Part shown: positions 21,387-32,334 of the stretch, piece by piece
Position numbering within the stretch: the stretch's first letter is position 1
Layout: each line of letters opens with the position of its first letter
Source: Xylona heveae TC161
Lineage: Eukaryota > Ascomycota > Xylonomycetes > Xylonales > Xylonaceae
Assembly: GCF_001619985.1 (NCBI RefSeq)
Contig: NW_017264193.1
Span: forward strand, 377,726-441,725
Direction of reading: 5' to 3'
DNA: 64,000 bases
The notes under the pieces: generated by a model
Databases searched by the model: none
What the model saw: only the letters and a program-made list of their open reading frames with translations
Told to the model about the DNA's origin: nothing
Translations under genes and position numbers: made by a program

Positions 21387-23032
21387 TTATGAAGAAAGCT
21401 TCATAGTCCCGCAAAGCGAGCATGTCCACCAACCTGTCTCCATAAATGTGCCGCAGCTATGACAGTTCCATCCGAGAGGTTTGTTTGCGGGATATACTGG
21501 ATAGGGAGTGTACAGATTTGATCTGGATCCGGATGTGGCAGCATCTACTGTCTTGCCTTTTGCTTTTTGATCTTTTGATTTGATTTTCGTTTTCGTTTTG
21601 GCTTTGCCTGGTGGAGGACGTGAAGGGAGAAGTTGTTGCGGTGGCGGCGCAGAAACGGTGTTGGAAGAGGTTGAAGGGTTAGCAGGTTTTGATGAATTAG
21701 CGGTTTGAGGTAGGCTACTAAAAGTAGGCGGAGAAAAAGGGTCTTGATATCGCTCTATCCCACATGCATCGCAGATAAGAAAGTCTCTGGGGTTATCGCA
21801 TGTACATATAGTGCATGTCCATTTCCCTTGGTCCGCGAAGGTCGCTAGCGGATGAGAAGGTCTAGAGCGGGTTGTCGTTTGTCGTGGCGGAGAGTCTGTT
21901 AGGTCGACCAGCGGAGGTTCCTCGCCTGGACCAGTGGAGGGAATGGGAGAAGTATTTGCCGTAGCGCCGCCTGGAGTTTTGTCGACAAGGCGTGAAATAG
22001 GTCTGCTTTGGATTCTTGCTGATGATGGCCGAGTTTGCATAGGAACAGAGGGAGGTTTTGCGGAAGATGATGGCCCCCCTGACTGCGTTGAGAAGCCTTG
22101 GTCATATCCGTTTTTGTCAGCGCTGCCAGCAGGATTGTCCGCCGAGGGCGGAATATAAGCATCGCCCCATTTCTCTTTTTCCTCTTCTTGCAAAAGTTCA
22201 ATGTATGCTTGAATAATGGCCCGTTCGTTGGCGTCGTCTTCCTCGGCTTGAGTTCGGAATCCATTGCGTGTGGCTTGCTCCATAATTCCTTGGCTTTCCT
22301 TGGTATTCGAGGCACAGCCCTGCGTTACGTTGATTCTTCGTGACGTTGCATCCGCAATGACACGACGCATGTCGCTGCCAGCGGAGACAGGAGCGCCACC
22401 CAGCTTCTGGCCCGACCCCTTTGTGAGAGTCCGTCTTCGTTCCGCAGCGACGCGCGCGAGACGACGTGCTTCATGGAGCGGGATCTGATTTCCGCCGAGA
22501 CGCTTGCCTTCGGTGAGGAAGCCTTCGCCTGTATAGCCCTTGCGGATGAGCTCTTCATGTTCATCGCGAAGCTGGTTCCATAGCGCGTGAAAATGTTCGT
22601 TGTGCGGGCCATGCACGATATGGCAGAGCCTGGGAGAGGAAGATGTTAATATATATGGTGGCAGGAGCGGTGGGAGGACATGAAGGGAAAACTTGCTCGT
22701 GTAGCATCGTATCTATGACCTGTTCGATAGGAAGAAATTGTCGTTCGTCTTGAGGATATCGTAACCGGAGGCATATTTTCTGTCCACGATTCCAGTTGAG
22801 TCCTGAATGTCGGTGAGTTCATAGTTTATTATGACGAAGAGCGTAACCGCCTACCTAGTAGATTATGTTCAGGCGGATAGAACTCGGTCAATACGCCAAC
22901 CCTCCACATGCGCTGGCGCATGATGGGCTTGACCAAGGAGGCAACCCTCTGAAGGATCCGTAGAGCTTCTGCATCGCGTGTCTTGCCTCGGAGATGCTCA
23001 TAGGCAGATACCAAGGGATCGATTTCCTTCAT
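21387..23032 (-). CDS. WLM-domain metalloprotease, Wss1-like, with RanBP2 zinc fingers
   Basis: Three exons (22855-23032, 22697-22802, 21387-22629) encode 508 residues. WLM proteases such as yeast Wss1 and SPRTN cut DNA-protein crosslinks. The WLM domain covers about residues 1-190, with zinc ligands in HELCHIVHGPH (His94, His98, His104; Glu95 catalytic) followed by FHALWNQLRDEH. A disordered Ser/Pro-rich stretch follows. It includes LVDLTDSPP, which looks like a SUMO-interacting motif. Two RanBP2-type fingers come next: WTCTICTCDNP...ICDACG near residues 363-385 and WNCHSCG...WTCSLCG near the C-terminus. Exon 2 ends CACGA and the next intron begins GCAAGT, a GC-AG intron that splits the Glu95 codon. 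The gene diverges from the DUF1776 gene. Confidence 0.92.
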
Positions 23033-23541
23033 AACGACGAGTTGCCTTTAACCAATAGAGATATATTGTCCAAGAAGAAGAGGAAGAGGAACGGAGATAT
23101 AACAATATCGAAAGTATGGCCGAGGCGTAAGGCAGAAGCCACGCAAGCAGAGAAGCGTGTAAGCTGCACGCTTGTCGATTAAGACATTTGATTAGCCATC
23201 CTGTTTCTCTCCCTTTCTGGACTGATCCAAGGATATCAATCCCACGCCACTGCAATTCCAGGAGCTTGTCAACTTATTGGATGAACAGTGAAGGGTAATA
23301 ACAAGATTAAATCTCCCGCTGTTGTGAAAGGGTTCAGATTGATCAAAATGACGCGGTAGATCTAATCGATAAAGACCAGGGACCAACGGAGGTCGGGGAG
23401 ACGGAACAGCCGTCACATCTACCCCACAGTCACAAGATTCTCAACTCACAACTCCTTCCTTTGCCCCCAGTCTCTTCATTTCATCTTCCCACTCTCCTCC
23501 AGTATCAGCTCTTTGAATCAATTGTCATCTAGCTTGCCATA
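23033..23541. promoter_or_regulatory. Divergent promoter region, WLM protease / DUF1776 gene
   Basis: 509 bp between two divergent starts. The stretch before the plus-strand start is rich in CT (ctccttcctttgcccccag...), as is common in fungal core promoters. No specific site is claimed. Confidence 0.5.
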
Positions 23542-25172
23542 ATGACGAGTGATGATCAACATTTCTTCGACGTTGTAAGTAAGACCCTACTGAAGCTCAT
23601 CTTCTTTTCAACGACCTGAAGCTCTTTCCTTGCATCATAGCTCCATTCTTGAAAAGTGACGCCTTTATTAACCTTGCTTTTGCATATACTTCAGCTAGCA
23701 AACGTGCCGAATGACATCAAAAAATACTCCAACGAAGTCGCCGACACTATAGATCGGCATTTCGAATCGGTGGCAAAATCTCTGCGCGAAGCTCTGACAT
23801 CGTCAAAATGGCTTCCTGATGCAGCTAAACCAGCTCCAAAGCCCGTCTACACCCCTCCGCCAGTACCTCTAAGCTACTATGAGCGTGCACACGACTGGGT
23901 AATGAAGCATACCGCATTGACCGCGGCCATCATCGCATTCGTCGGCACAGGGAGCTTCCTCATCTACCGACAACGGAAATCATACAGTCGGAAGCGGAGA
24001 GCGAGGCGCGCGAGCAACGGCGCACGCAAAGATGTCGTTGGTATATTCATAACCTTCTTGTTTCACCGCTGGCCAGCCAGGGCCTCAGCTTCACAGCGCT
24101 GACCATCTTTAATAGTCATTGCGGGATCACCATCTGACCCCATTACAAAGTCGCTCGCGCTCGACCTCGAGCGGCGCGGCTTCATCGTCTACATTGTCGT
24201 CAATACCATTGAAGAAGAGCAACTCGTCCGGAACGAGTCCAGAGTTGACATTCGTCCTTTGAATATGAACATTGTCGATGTATGCGCCTCACTACATTCA
24301 ACTACCTCCTTTATCCCCAACTAACCTAGTTGACCTATAAACAGCCACTAAGTTCCCAAACTGCCGTTGAACAATTCCACCGCATCCTTGTAAACCCCCA
24401 AATTGCCTTCACCGGCGCGACGCCCCACCACCTCAACCTCTCGGGCATCATCGTCATCCCAGACATGACGTATCCGTCTGGACCCATCGAGATGGTATCG
24501 CCCGACCTGTGGTCCGACGCACTCAACATCAAGGTCCTCGGAACCATTGCGACGACTCAAGTCTTTTTGCGCATGATTCGCGATTTCCACGCCCGTCTAT
24601 TATTCCTGACACCCAGCATCATCCCCTCACTTGGCCCACCGTTCCACGGCGTCGAAACATCTGTCGTCGCCGCTCTCGACGGCTTTACCACCAGTCTCCG
24701 TGCCGAACTTGGCACTATGGGCATCGACGTATGCCAGCTGAAACTAGGCACATTCGACTGCGGCTCTGTCGGTGGTCGCCAGCACCTGCAGACATCTATC
24801 CATTCTACTCGCGCCGATGTCCTTTCCTGGCCCGCCACTGCCCGCGCTGCGTACGCCAAGAATTACGTCGCTCAGACCCACGCCGGAAACAGGAGCTGTA
24901 CCGGCAACGGCAACGGCAACGGTCTGAAGGGCAGCCCGCTACGAGAATTGCACAATGCCGTCTTTGACGCCCTGACGCAATCCCGCCCCAAACAGCTCTG
25001 GCGCGTCGGACGAGGAAGTCTGGTCTACGATGTGGTGGGCAAGTGGGCGCCCCGAGGCCTCGTCGGGTGGATGATGGGCGTCAAGAGAGTCTCTCGAGAA
25101 GAGCTCGAAGAGGCGTTTGTGCCAGATGTAACTGGTAGTGTGGAGTGGGAGAAGGTTGATAAGCTGGTTTGA
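23542..25172 (+). CDS. DUF1776 protein with one membrane segment and a Rossmann-like domain
   Basis: Four exons (23542-23574, 23695-24040, 24116-24279, 24345-25172) encode 456 residues. The first exon is only 11 codons, ending at a strong GTAAGT donor. The N-terminal 80 residues look amphipathic (YSNEVADTIDRHFESVAKS). One transmembrane helix follows at about 86-106 (LTAAIIAFVGTGSFLIY), then a basic stretch. The C-terminal ~300 residues resemble a short-chain-dehydrogenase fold that has lost clear cofactor motifs (VIAGSPSDPITKSLALDLE; SGIIVIPDMTYPSGPIEM). This is the fungal DUF1776 family as I recall it; its biochemical role is unknown. The second half repeats the parent fold's strand-helix order but I see no YxxxK. 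Confidence 0.82.
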
Positions 25173-25986
25173 ATTTGTGTCATCTATGTTGCCGTTATTT
25201 GGTTGGCTGGTTATGTAGGTGTGTTTGTTTTTCTTGGTCATATCAGTTGTGCTGCCTGGTAGGTTATGTTGGATTATCAAATTCTTTGTTGCTCGACTTG
25301 CCATCTGCGAGAATTATGTTCTTGGTTCGAATTGACCCCGTCTGGGTATCAGCTGCTGGATGGGATTGTTTTGTTTGGGGATCACCTTCTGGGTTCGAAT
25401 TTCCTCGGTTGGTCGAATGAGGAGTTGAAGGATGCTGCAATTGGAGACTAGGACGGTCAGGGCTGTTGATAGTCGTGGAGTTTTTGTTGTTCTTTGATAT
25501 TGGGTTTCTTTGACGAGTTCTGATCACCTTATCCCCCCTCTCGTTATTCTTTTTGACATCTATCTTCACTCAATTCACGCAATCCTTCTGGACTTTTTTT
25601 TTGTGGTTTTGGTGCTCTGGTTGGGTATGATATATGTGTATGATTAGGCTAGAAGTCAGCTAGGTAGTGGTTCCACTCCTATTTAGTTTCGTAATCTATA
25701 CTCCTTTCAATCGATTTGTGCTATCGGCAGATACATATATGCTCGTGTGATTGATTCAAGATTACAATATCTCCTTGGAGATGTAGATAGCCTTCCCAAG
25801 ATATACTCCGACAAACATGTCAGCTAGAAGACTCAAAATCCACGCCCAATACTCCACCCATGCTATGCCGCTTGTAAACCCCGTTTTCCTTGACCACAAA
25901 CAGTAATATAGTACAAAGATAACTTTTTTCCAACCAAGAATAATCGTACAACTGCAAGTCCAGAGCATAAAAGGGGGGCCGGGGTA
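25173..25986. other. Convergent 3' intergenic region
   Basis: T/G-rich spacer with overlapping short ORFs on both strands and no domain. No gene supported. Confidence 0.55.
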
Positions 25987-27185
25987 TCATCGTCCTCTTG
26001 CTCTGAATGCACCACGTCTTCCACGTCCCATCATCGTACCTCCTCGTGCAAACTTGTTCGCGCTTCTCTCATTCCATTCTCGCTCCTCCTCAGCCTCGAT
26101 TCTCTCGCGTTCGCGACGAAGCTCCTCTGGGTCCTTTTCCTTTTTCACCGTTGGCGGAGGCAGGTCTTCAGGCCAGCCAGGATGGGCGCCGACCTTGCAG
26201 TTAGTCCTTCCGTCTGGACAAAAGCCAGCAAGGTAGTAAGGGCATAACGTCTTGCGCACATGTTTCTTGGAGCAACGGGGACCGAGCGGGCAGAATCCCT
26301 TATCGTAGTGGGGGCATGGCGGGAGGCGTGAGGCTGGGTCAATGTGCAGGTACAAGCATTCGTCGCCGTTGCTGCAATACAGGTTTCGCGCGAAGAAGTT
26401 GCATTCAGGCATGCGTCGGCTGTGGGGGGAAAGAGTAAGCGATATTAGCAGATGTTTTAAGTATGTGTGATAAGGACGGGGAACCAGCTGCAACGGTGCT
26501 GCGCTGTCAATGGTGCTTGTCTGGCACAATCCCGGAGTATTTTGCCGGGTATAGCTCGCCACTGGGGCGCCATTGCCCATTGCATAAGACGGACAGGCGG
26601 TGGTGCATGGGGTAGATAATGCGGGCAGTGACCAAAAAGGATGTGGGGCTCGCGTTAGGGTGGGCTGATGGACGGGGTTGGGTATGGCTGTGGGGTATGG
26701 ACGTGTCGAACTCACAGGTTGTACTCGTGCAAGAACTCGCAAGCGTCTCCTTTTTTGCATAGCCCGCGTAGCCAGTGCTTGCATACTAGACTGTTCGGAG
26801 GAGCGCGAATAATAGACGTTAGCTGACTGCTGATTTCCGAAATAGAAGTTTTCGAGGGAAAGAGGAAACAAATAGAAGGTATAAGTGCCGACGATAGCGG
26901 GGCAAAAGAAGCAAACGAAAGTGTTCAGGACGTAAAATTGACCGTGACTTACTTGTTGAACGACGATGAGACATGATGTTTGTCTGGACAGTCCTTGCCC
27001 AGGGGGCAGTGGCCTTGAATGAACGCCTTGCAAAACGGCCGGTTCGGGTCGAGTCCGAACCTGTATTCGCGTTTCAGAAAGTCGCTGAAGCCGAAATTGT
27101 AAGCGGGAGCTGCTGATGGATCGAGTATCTGCGCGGCCGCTTGGCTCGTGACGAGCTTAGGCTGAGCATCGACTTCCGCAACCAT
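25987..27185 (-). CDS. yth1: mRNA 3'-end-processing protein Yth1 (CPSF30)
   Basis: Three exons (26953-27185, 26716-26790, 25987-26419) encode 246 residues. Yth1 is the zinc-finger subunit of the cleavage and polyadenylation factor and binds the poly(A) signal region. Five CCCH fingers are visible in order: [77 protein letters not shown], and a fifth with spacing 8-6-3. The short middle exon carries finger 2 almost exactly. The C-terminus has a charged helix and an RGG-like end ([13 protein letters not shown]). Length and finger number are normal for the family. Confidence 0.95.
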
Positions 27186-30100
27186 GGCTTGAAAGATCGG
27201 TGGCGTTAAGGGGCGGTGTGATGGAAGTTTTATGGAAGCAATCAAGGTAGTGAAGCGGCGATCAGAGGGTCGATCATCAACTCCTCAGACCCGAGGTGGT
27301 GTTTTCGGGAGAAGCGGTTGATTGTGTTTGGACAAACCACGAAGGCCCAAGCGGCGAGAGATGATATCTGATAATCTGACGTGAGCATATGGCGAAGGTA
27401 AAAAGAGATCATGTGTGTGCATGCAGTCAAGACAAGACAAGACTTATCATTGAGAACTCACATTATGCGCACGCAAAGGCCAAGAGAAAACCGACGCAGG
27501 CTGAGAGTCACAGGCCTGGAAATCAAGAATTGCTGTAGAAAGCAGCAGACCTGGCTGATCGACGAGGCGATCGCCACCAATCAATACCGGAGCAAGGGAA
27601 AACGGAAACAAGGCCAAGTCAGGTAGTGTATGCAGTGGCGGACCTTCCACAGCGGCGCCGTGGACACGAATGGGAATTTTGGTTTCCTTTCCGTCAATAT
27701 TTCAGGTATGCGTGGGTGGAAGATAGTTGATGTTGATGGCAAATGCCGATCATGATGGGCTGTCAATAGCGAGAATGGAGAGCTATCGATTGATGTGGTC
27801 ACCATCTGCTCTAGCTTCAACAAGCCTCTCTCACCTCCGCCACTCATGCGTTTCTCGCACCTGCATTATAACTGTGTCTCTCGAGAGCTTCAATTTATTA
27901 ATTAATCTCCAACCCAAGCTAGTGAATGTACAGCGACTAAAAGGAAATTATGATGCTAGTAGTATAGCATTAAGCTACTATAGTACGCATGATCGCCTTA
28001 CCTGTCTTTCCCTGTTTGCGCGTCGGAAAATATCCATGCCATTATTTGTACCATTATTACCTTACCCATGATATATGACACAAGAGGACATTCTTGGAAG
28101 GGACTGCTGAGACAAGAGGCGAAAGTCAAAAAAATTTCAGTCCAGTCTCAATGACTGTCAATCGCATTGGTATCAACCGCGCCTGCACTGATTGGAAATC
28201 ATAATTTGATATTTCATGAAAGAGCGGGCAAGGGCGTTTCAATACCATAAGGCGTCAATACTGAGGAACTGTTCACCTGAAGAGTGTGGTCCTTTGCCGT
28301 TCCGCAAATATGGTGAACCATCAAGTAGAAAGCTCAAGAGCAGCAACTTGTGAAGGTAAATTCAGTCTGCTATAGTGCTGGGATCTTGTCATTTGAGCGG
28401 CCCAGCATGCTCAAGCTGTTTTTGCTCACTTGCAGTGTGTGGAATTTGACCAAAGTTAGAGGTTCGAGAGAAATTGAAAATCGATCGTAAATGGATCGAG
28501 TCGAAGGTGGCCTTTCCCGACTGCTGTGGCCTACTTGGCAAAGAGCCTTGTTGTGTATATTTGGCATATCATCCACAATTTCCCCGCCTACCCTTCCCGT
28601 TCGTCTCTCTGCTGCTGAGAGGTCGGCAGGGCCACAAGGATTGATTGTGAGATGTGACATGAGCGACACCGACTCGAGTCAATTGTCTCATGGGTCCAAC
28701 TTGCCCGACTCCCCTCTAACGCCCTTAGGCTTGTGAGCCTGCCAGCTTTGCAACGGTCTCGGCCACGCCGCCTCCGAATCGTCTGGGGCAGCTGGCAGTG
28801 GTGCCATTTCCGTTTCCTTTGGTTTCCCTTCAAGCATTTCTTCGCACGGTCGCAATGTGCTCACTGTGGGTCTTGAAAGGGCCCCGGTCCGAGCCAAACG
28901 AGACAACCCCGCGTGATGACATTGGTCTATTCTAGCTCACTGAGGAAGAAGGCACAGCAAGATAGGTGGCACCGAATAGCTCGTACTTTATAATGCGAAA
29001 AGTGTCATTTTGATCGAAAATTTGATTGTTCTTGGTATAGTTGCAAATATTCCAGTAAAAAAACAAGCACGATTCAACTCGTATTGTTCCTTTTCTTTGC
29101 CGGTTTCTGATCCATTTGAGTCCATTTTTGTCATACGGGCGGGTGATAAATCTTGCTTTCGATGCCGCTTTGAGCAAAAGGAGGTTCATTTCGGCCTGAC
29201 TGATGGAGTAGTTGCGCAATTATGCACGTCGTTGCCCCCTTAGGCTACTGCAAGTGATAGACCGCTGTGACACTGCTGTTGGTCTGTCACTCTGTTGTGC
29301 CTTGTTCCTGCTGCATCTATCATTCTTTTCCTCTGAGAATGGACACAAATCCTCCAACCTCATTGCATGATGTCCAAAATTGACCGAAAAGTCTATCGTC
29401 ATGCTCTGGACATTCAGCTCCCTTTGGCTGGCAAGGAAGAGAGCGAAACCATGTAGATCCGCTGTTCTCAGAGACTGAGATTGGTCTTTACCCTTACCCG
29501 CTCCGTCCGTCAAGCCGGCGCCCCCACAAGGGTCCAAGCTCGGCCTGAAGCGGAGTGGTGTTGAAGATCCATGTTCAGTTCATTTCAAGCCCAAAATGCC
29601 CTTGTTCTTGCCCGAAACATTCCTCGTGCCGCCTACGCTGGAGACGGATCCTCAGCTTTCAGCGTGCATTTGCGTCGATGCGGACCAGCCATGCAGTATG
29701 GTTGAGAAATGCGGCGGACGCTGCTCCTGCAGGCACGGATGCTTTGGCCATTGAATCGCCTATAACCCTCCGAGGTCTAAAGCTTTGGTGCTTCGAATAG
29801 TGGCCACTAAAATGCGTGAGACAGAAGAAAGAAGAAATGAACAAACAGGGCACATCCTAGCTTCATCGGCAATTCAAGCGTAGTTGCAGACCTTGTCGTC
29901 AATGGGCTAACTGACGAGATCCAGGCAAGGACCATCCTACAAGCCCATTCGTGCCATGGTCCACGCCGACAGGCGCGCGACTGTCTAAGACGCCTGTTGA
30001 TCTTTCACCCCACTTAAGTCGGCCCTTCAAGCCGGTGGGGGTGGGTAGATGATATCCCAGTCATATATCACGAGCGTGTTGCCTGAGTGGCCGCTTTCAG

Positions 30101-30289
30101 CGCGGACAACCCGATATTTTTGTGTTTGAGACTCGTTGCCCATGTTCTTTATATCTGGTATGAAAACTTCTTTGAAGCGGTTTTTCTATTGTATCGTGTC
30201 TGCTTGACAAGCCTTTACTGGAATTCAACTTTGCTTAACCCTTTATCACTTCATTCTCGATTTCATATCAAAAGAGGTGCCTGGAGATT
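27186..30289. other. 3.1-kb gene-free region
   Basis: I read both strands and found only ORFs below about 105 codons without domains, plausible exon chains or repeats. No terminal repeats, transposase or reverse-transcriptase motifs are visible. A local AT-rich patch lies around 27890-27990. The right end is the promoter of the chitinase gene. Confidence 0.5.
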
Positions 30290-31625
30290 ATGTCGGCAAC
30301 CTTTGGGCCCAATATTTCTTTGGTAAATCGTTGGACTCAGTCCACCAGGAATCCGAGAGCGAGATCATCAGTCCCACATGGAGGCGGATCGCCCTTGGTT
30401 ATGTACAAGAATGGCGTCTATTATCCCAACTGGCGAGTGCATCACGATCAGCCACCGTCTTCCTTGATGCTGGATGCTATTTCGCATGTCTTTTATGCTT
30501 CTGCTTGGTAAGCCGAGCCATAAGGCTCTTTCATGGCACTTCCACCTAGTGGCTCAGGCTAATTCTGATATTTAGGGTAAAGACAGATGGGACTGTTTTT
30601 GTGAGGCCCCCCGAACAACATGAGGCAAGCTTGATGCCATCCTGCTGACGTTTTTCCAGCTGAGCGATGAGTGGGCCGATTCAGGCATAGAAGTTGACGG
30701 ACAGCTGGGCTGCTTACGAGCATTTGCTTCGCTCAAGCGTAAACACTCGCAACTTAAGTTGATTCTTTCCATTGGCGGAGGAAATCAAGGAAGCGATGGA
30801 TTTGCGCAGGCTGCGTCATCGCCATCAGGACGTGCCCAGTTTGCCACATCAGCAAGAACCTTAATTAACCAATTTGGCTTCGATGGAATTGATGGTAGGC
30901 TCAAGATTTCTATACCGATGCTTCTCCGCAACTGACCTGTCATGCTAGTGGACTGGGAATACCCCTCGAGCGTCGAGGAAGGCAATGACTACATCCTCCT
31001 TCTAGCTACGATCCGGTCCTTTCTACCCTCGGGACAGTACATTCTAACCTCCGCCTTATCAGCGGGCGAGTGGGCTCTAAAGCACATTGATCTTGTCGCC
31101 GCTGCCGGCTACGTTGATCTAATCAACCTTATGGCTTACGATTTCTACGGACCATGGACAGACAAAGCAGGACATCAAGCCCAGCTATACGCACCGAAGA
31201 ACCTTCCGCCAGCTGATCCAGCAAACATGTCCTGTCAATCAGCCGTGAACTACATGCTTTCGCGAGACGTCCCAGCTAATAAGATACTATTGGGAATACC
31301 AACATATGGTCGATCCTTCAAAGGTGCTGAAGGGGTAGGTCAGTCGCACAGTGGTCAAGAAGGGGACAGCGGCACTTTTGAATACAAAGACCTTCCGGGT
31401 CCCGGTGCTCGTGAGGCTGTCGATGAAGAACTAGGAGCCGCTTTTGCTATAGGTGGTCCCGGTGGCTTTGTATCGTATGACAATCCCACCACTGTGAAAA
31501 TGAAGGCCAACTTCGTCAAGCAGACAGGTCTAGCCGGGCTCTTTTACTGGCCTGGCACTTCAGATGTTAGAGGTCCCCGAAGTTTGATACAGACCGGTTT
31601 CACCACTTTGCATCAATTTGATTGA
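30290..31625 (+). CDS. GH18 chitinase, intracellular type
   Basis: Four exons (30290-30507, 30576-30600, 30660-30894, 30949-31625) encode 384 residues. Glycosyl hydrolase family 18 enzymes cut chitin by substrate-assisted catalysis. VYYPNWRV near residue 43 forms barrel strand 1, LILSIGGGNQGS carries the SxGG motif, and DGIDVDWEYP supplies DxxDxDxE with catalytic Glu163. MAYDFYG and FYWPGTSD are later barrel strands. The catalytic motif is split by an intron but complete after splicing. No signal peptide is visible. An alternative start at Met38 (MYKNGVYYPNW) would give 347 residues and is closer to the usual length of compact fungal chitinases. A 25-bp second exon is unusual but required for phase. 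Confidence 0.9.
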
Positions 31626-32307
31626 CTGCAAAATATTATTGGAAAACTTGCCGGCGTACTGGGATAAGGATGGCGTTCCAAACGTATATACAGTTTGGTT
31701 GTCTTGCGCTGTACATGGCGTTTGCATCTGTCATGACACATTCGTTTCCTCTGCAACCGACTTGCAGCGTAGACTTTTCGCCGCTAGAAGCGCGAGTCTG
31801 GAGGATCTGTCCAAATTTAGTACTCTTTTTTTGTTTTGTTGAAAGAAATGGACTATACATAGAGCTTAGTAAAGAAAGCAAAGTCATTGAGTGCTGTGAA
31901 CTTGCTTTCCTCACATACAGCTTGGTTTCGCTGGAACTATCTTATATAGCTGTGGTCCGTTAATGTCAAGGTTGTGAAGCCAAAACTGTCTCAACCAGAC
32001 AGCCAGTAATCGATGGTCAGCGAAATATTTGTATTAAAGCACAGTCGACTGTGATGGTATGATACAGGTTTTGGTGGGCCAATTGATATGCTGTTGTTAT
32101 TACGGTATTGTCTCCCATGCGGTGAACCCCTTAGCTCGCTCCGAAGGCCTGACGGAGAGACACTTTGGGCAACAGCTCTAGCGAGGACCTTGGATGACAC
32201 TCAATAACAAATGCTGCTGTAGCCGACTCTACGTCAACCATCCGCCTTTTCCCCTACTGATTCACCAATCTCGACATACTTCCAAAGACTTTCTCGTGTC
32301 TCGATAG
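31626..32307. other. Intergenic, VPS53 promoter side
   Basis: No supported gene. Two overlapping plus-strand ORFs of 74 and 113 codons directly after the chitinase stop are Cys/Leu-rich and look like its 3' UTR. Confidence 0.5.
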
Positions 32308-32334
32308 ATGCGGGAGGTCCAGGTTTCCTCATGA
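32308..32334 (+). promoter_or_regulatory. Upstream ORF overlapping the VPS53 start (ATGA)
   Basis: An 8-codon ORF (MREVQVSS) starts 23 bases before the VPS53 ATG. Its TGA stop overlaps that ATG as ATGA. If the mRNA leader includes it, ribosomes that terminate here sit exactly on the main start. That could limit or couple VPS53 translation. Confidence 0.6.

Noticed and set aside
27186-30289. Possible degenerate transposon filling the 3.1-kb gap
   Set aside because: No terminal repeats, transposase or reverse-transcriptase motifs in any frame, and no strong TpA enrichment of the RIP kind by eye.
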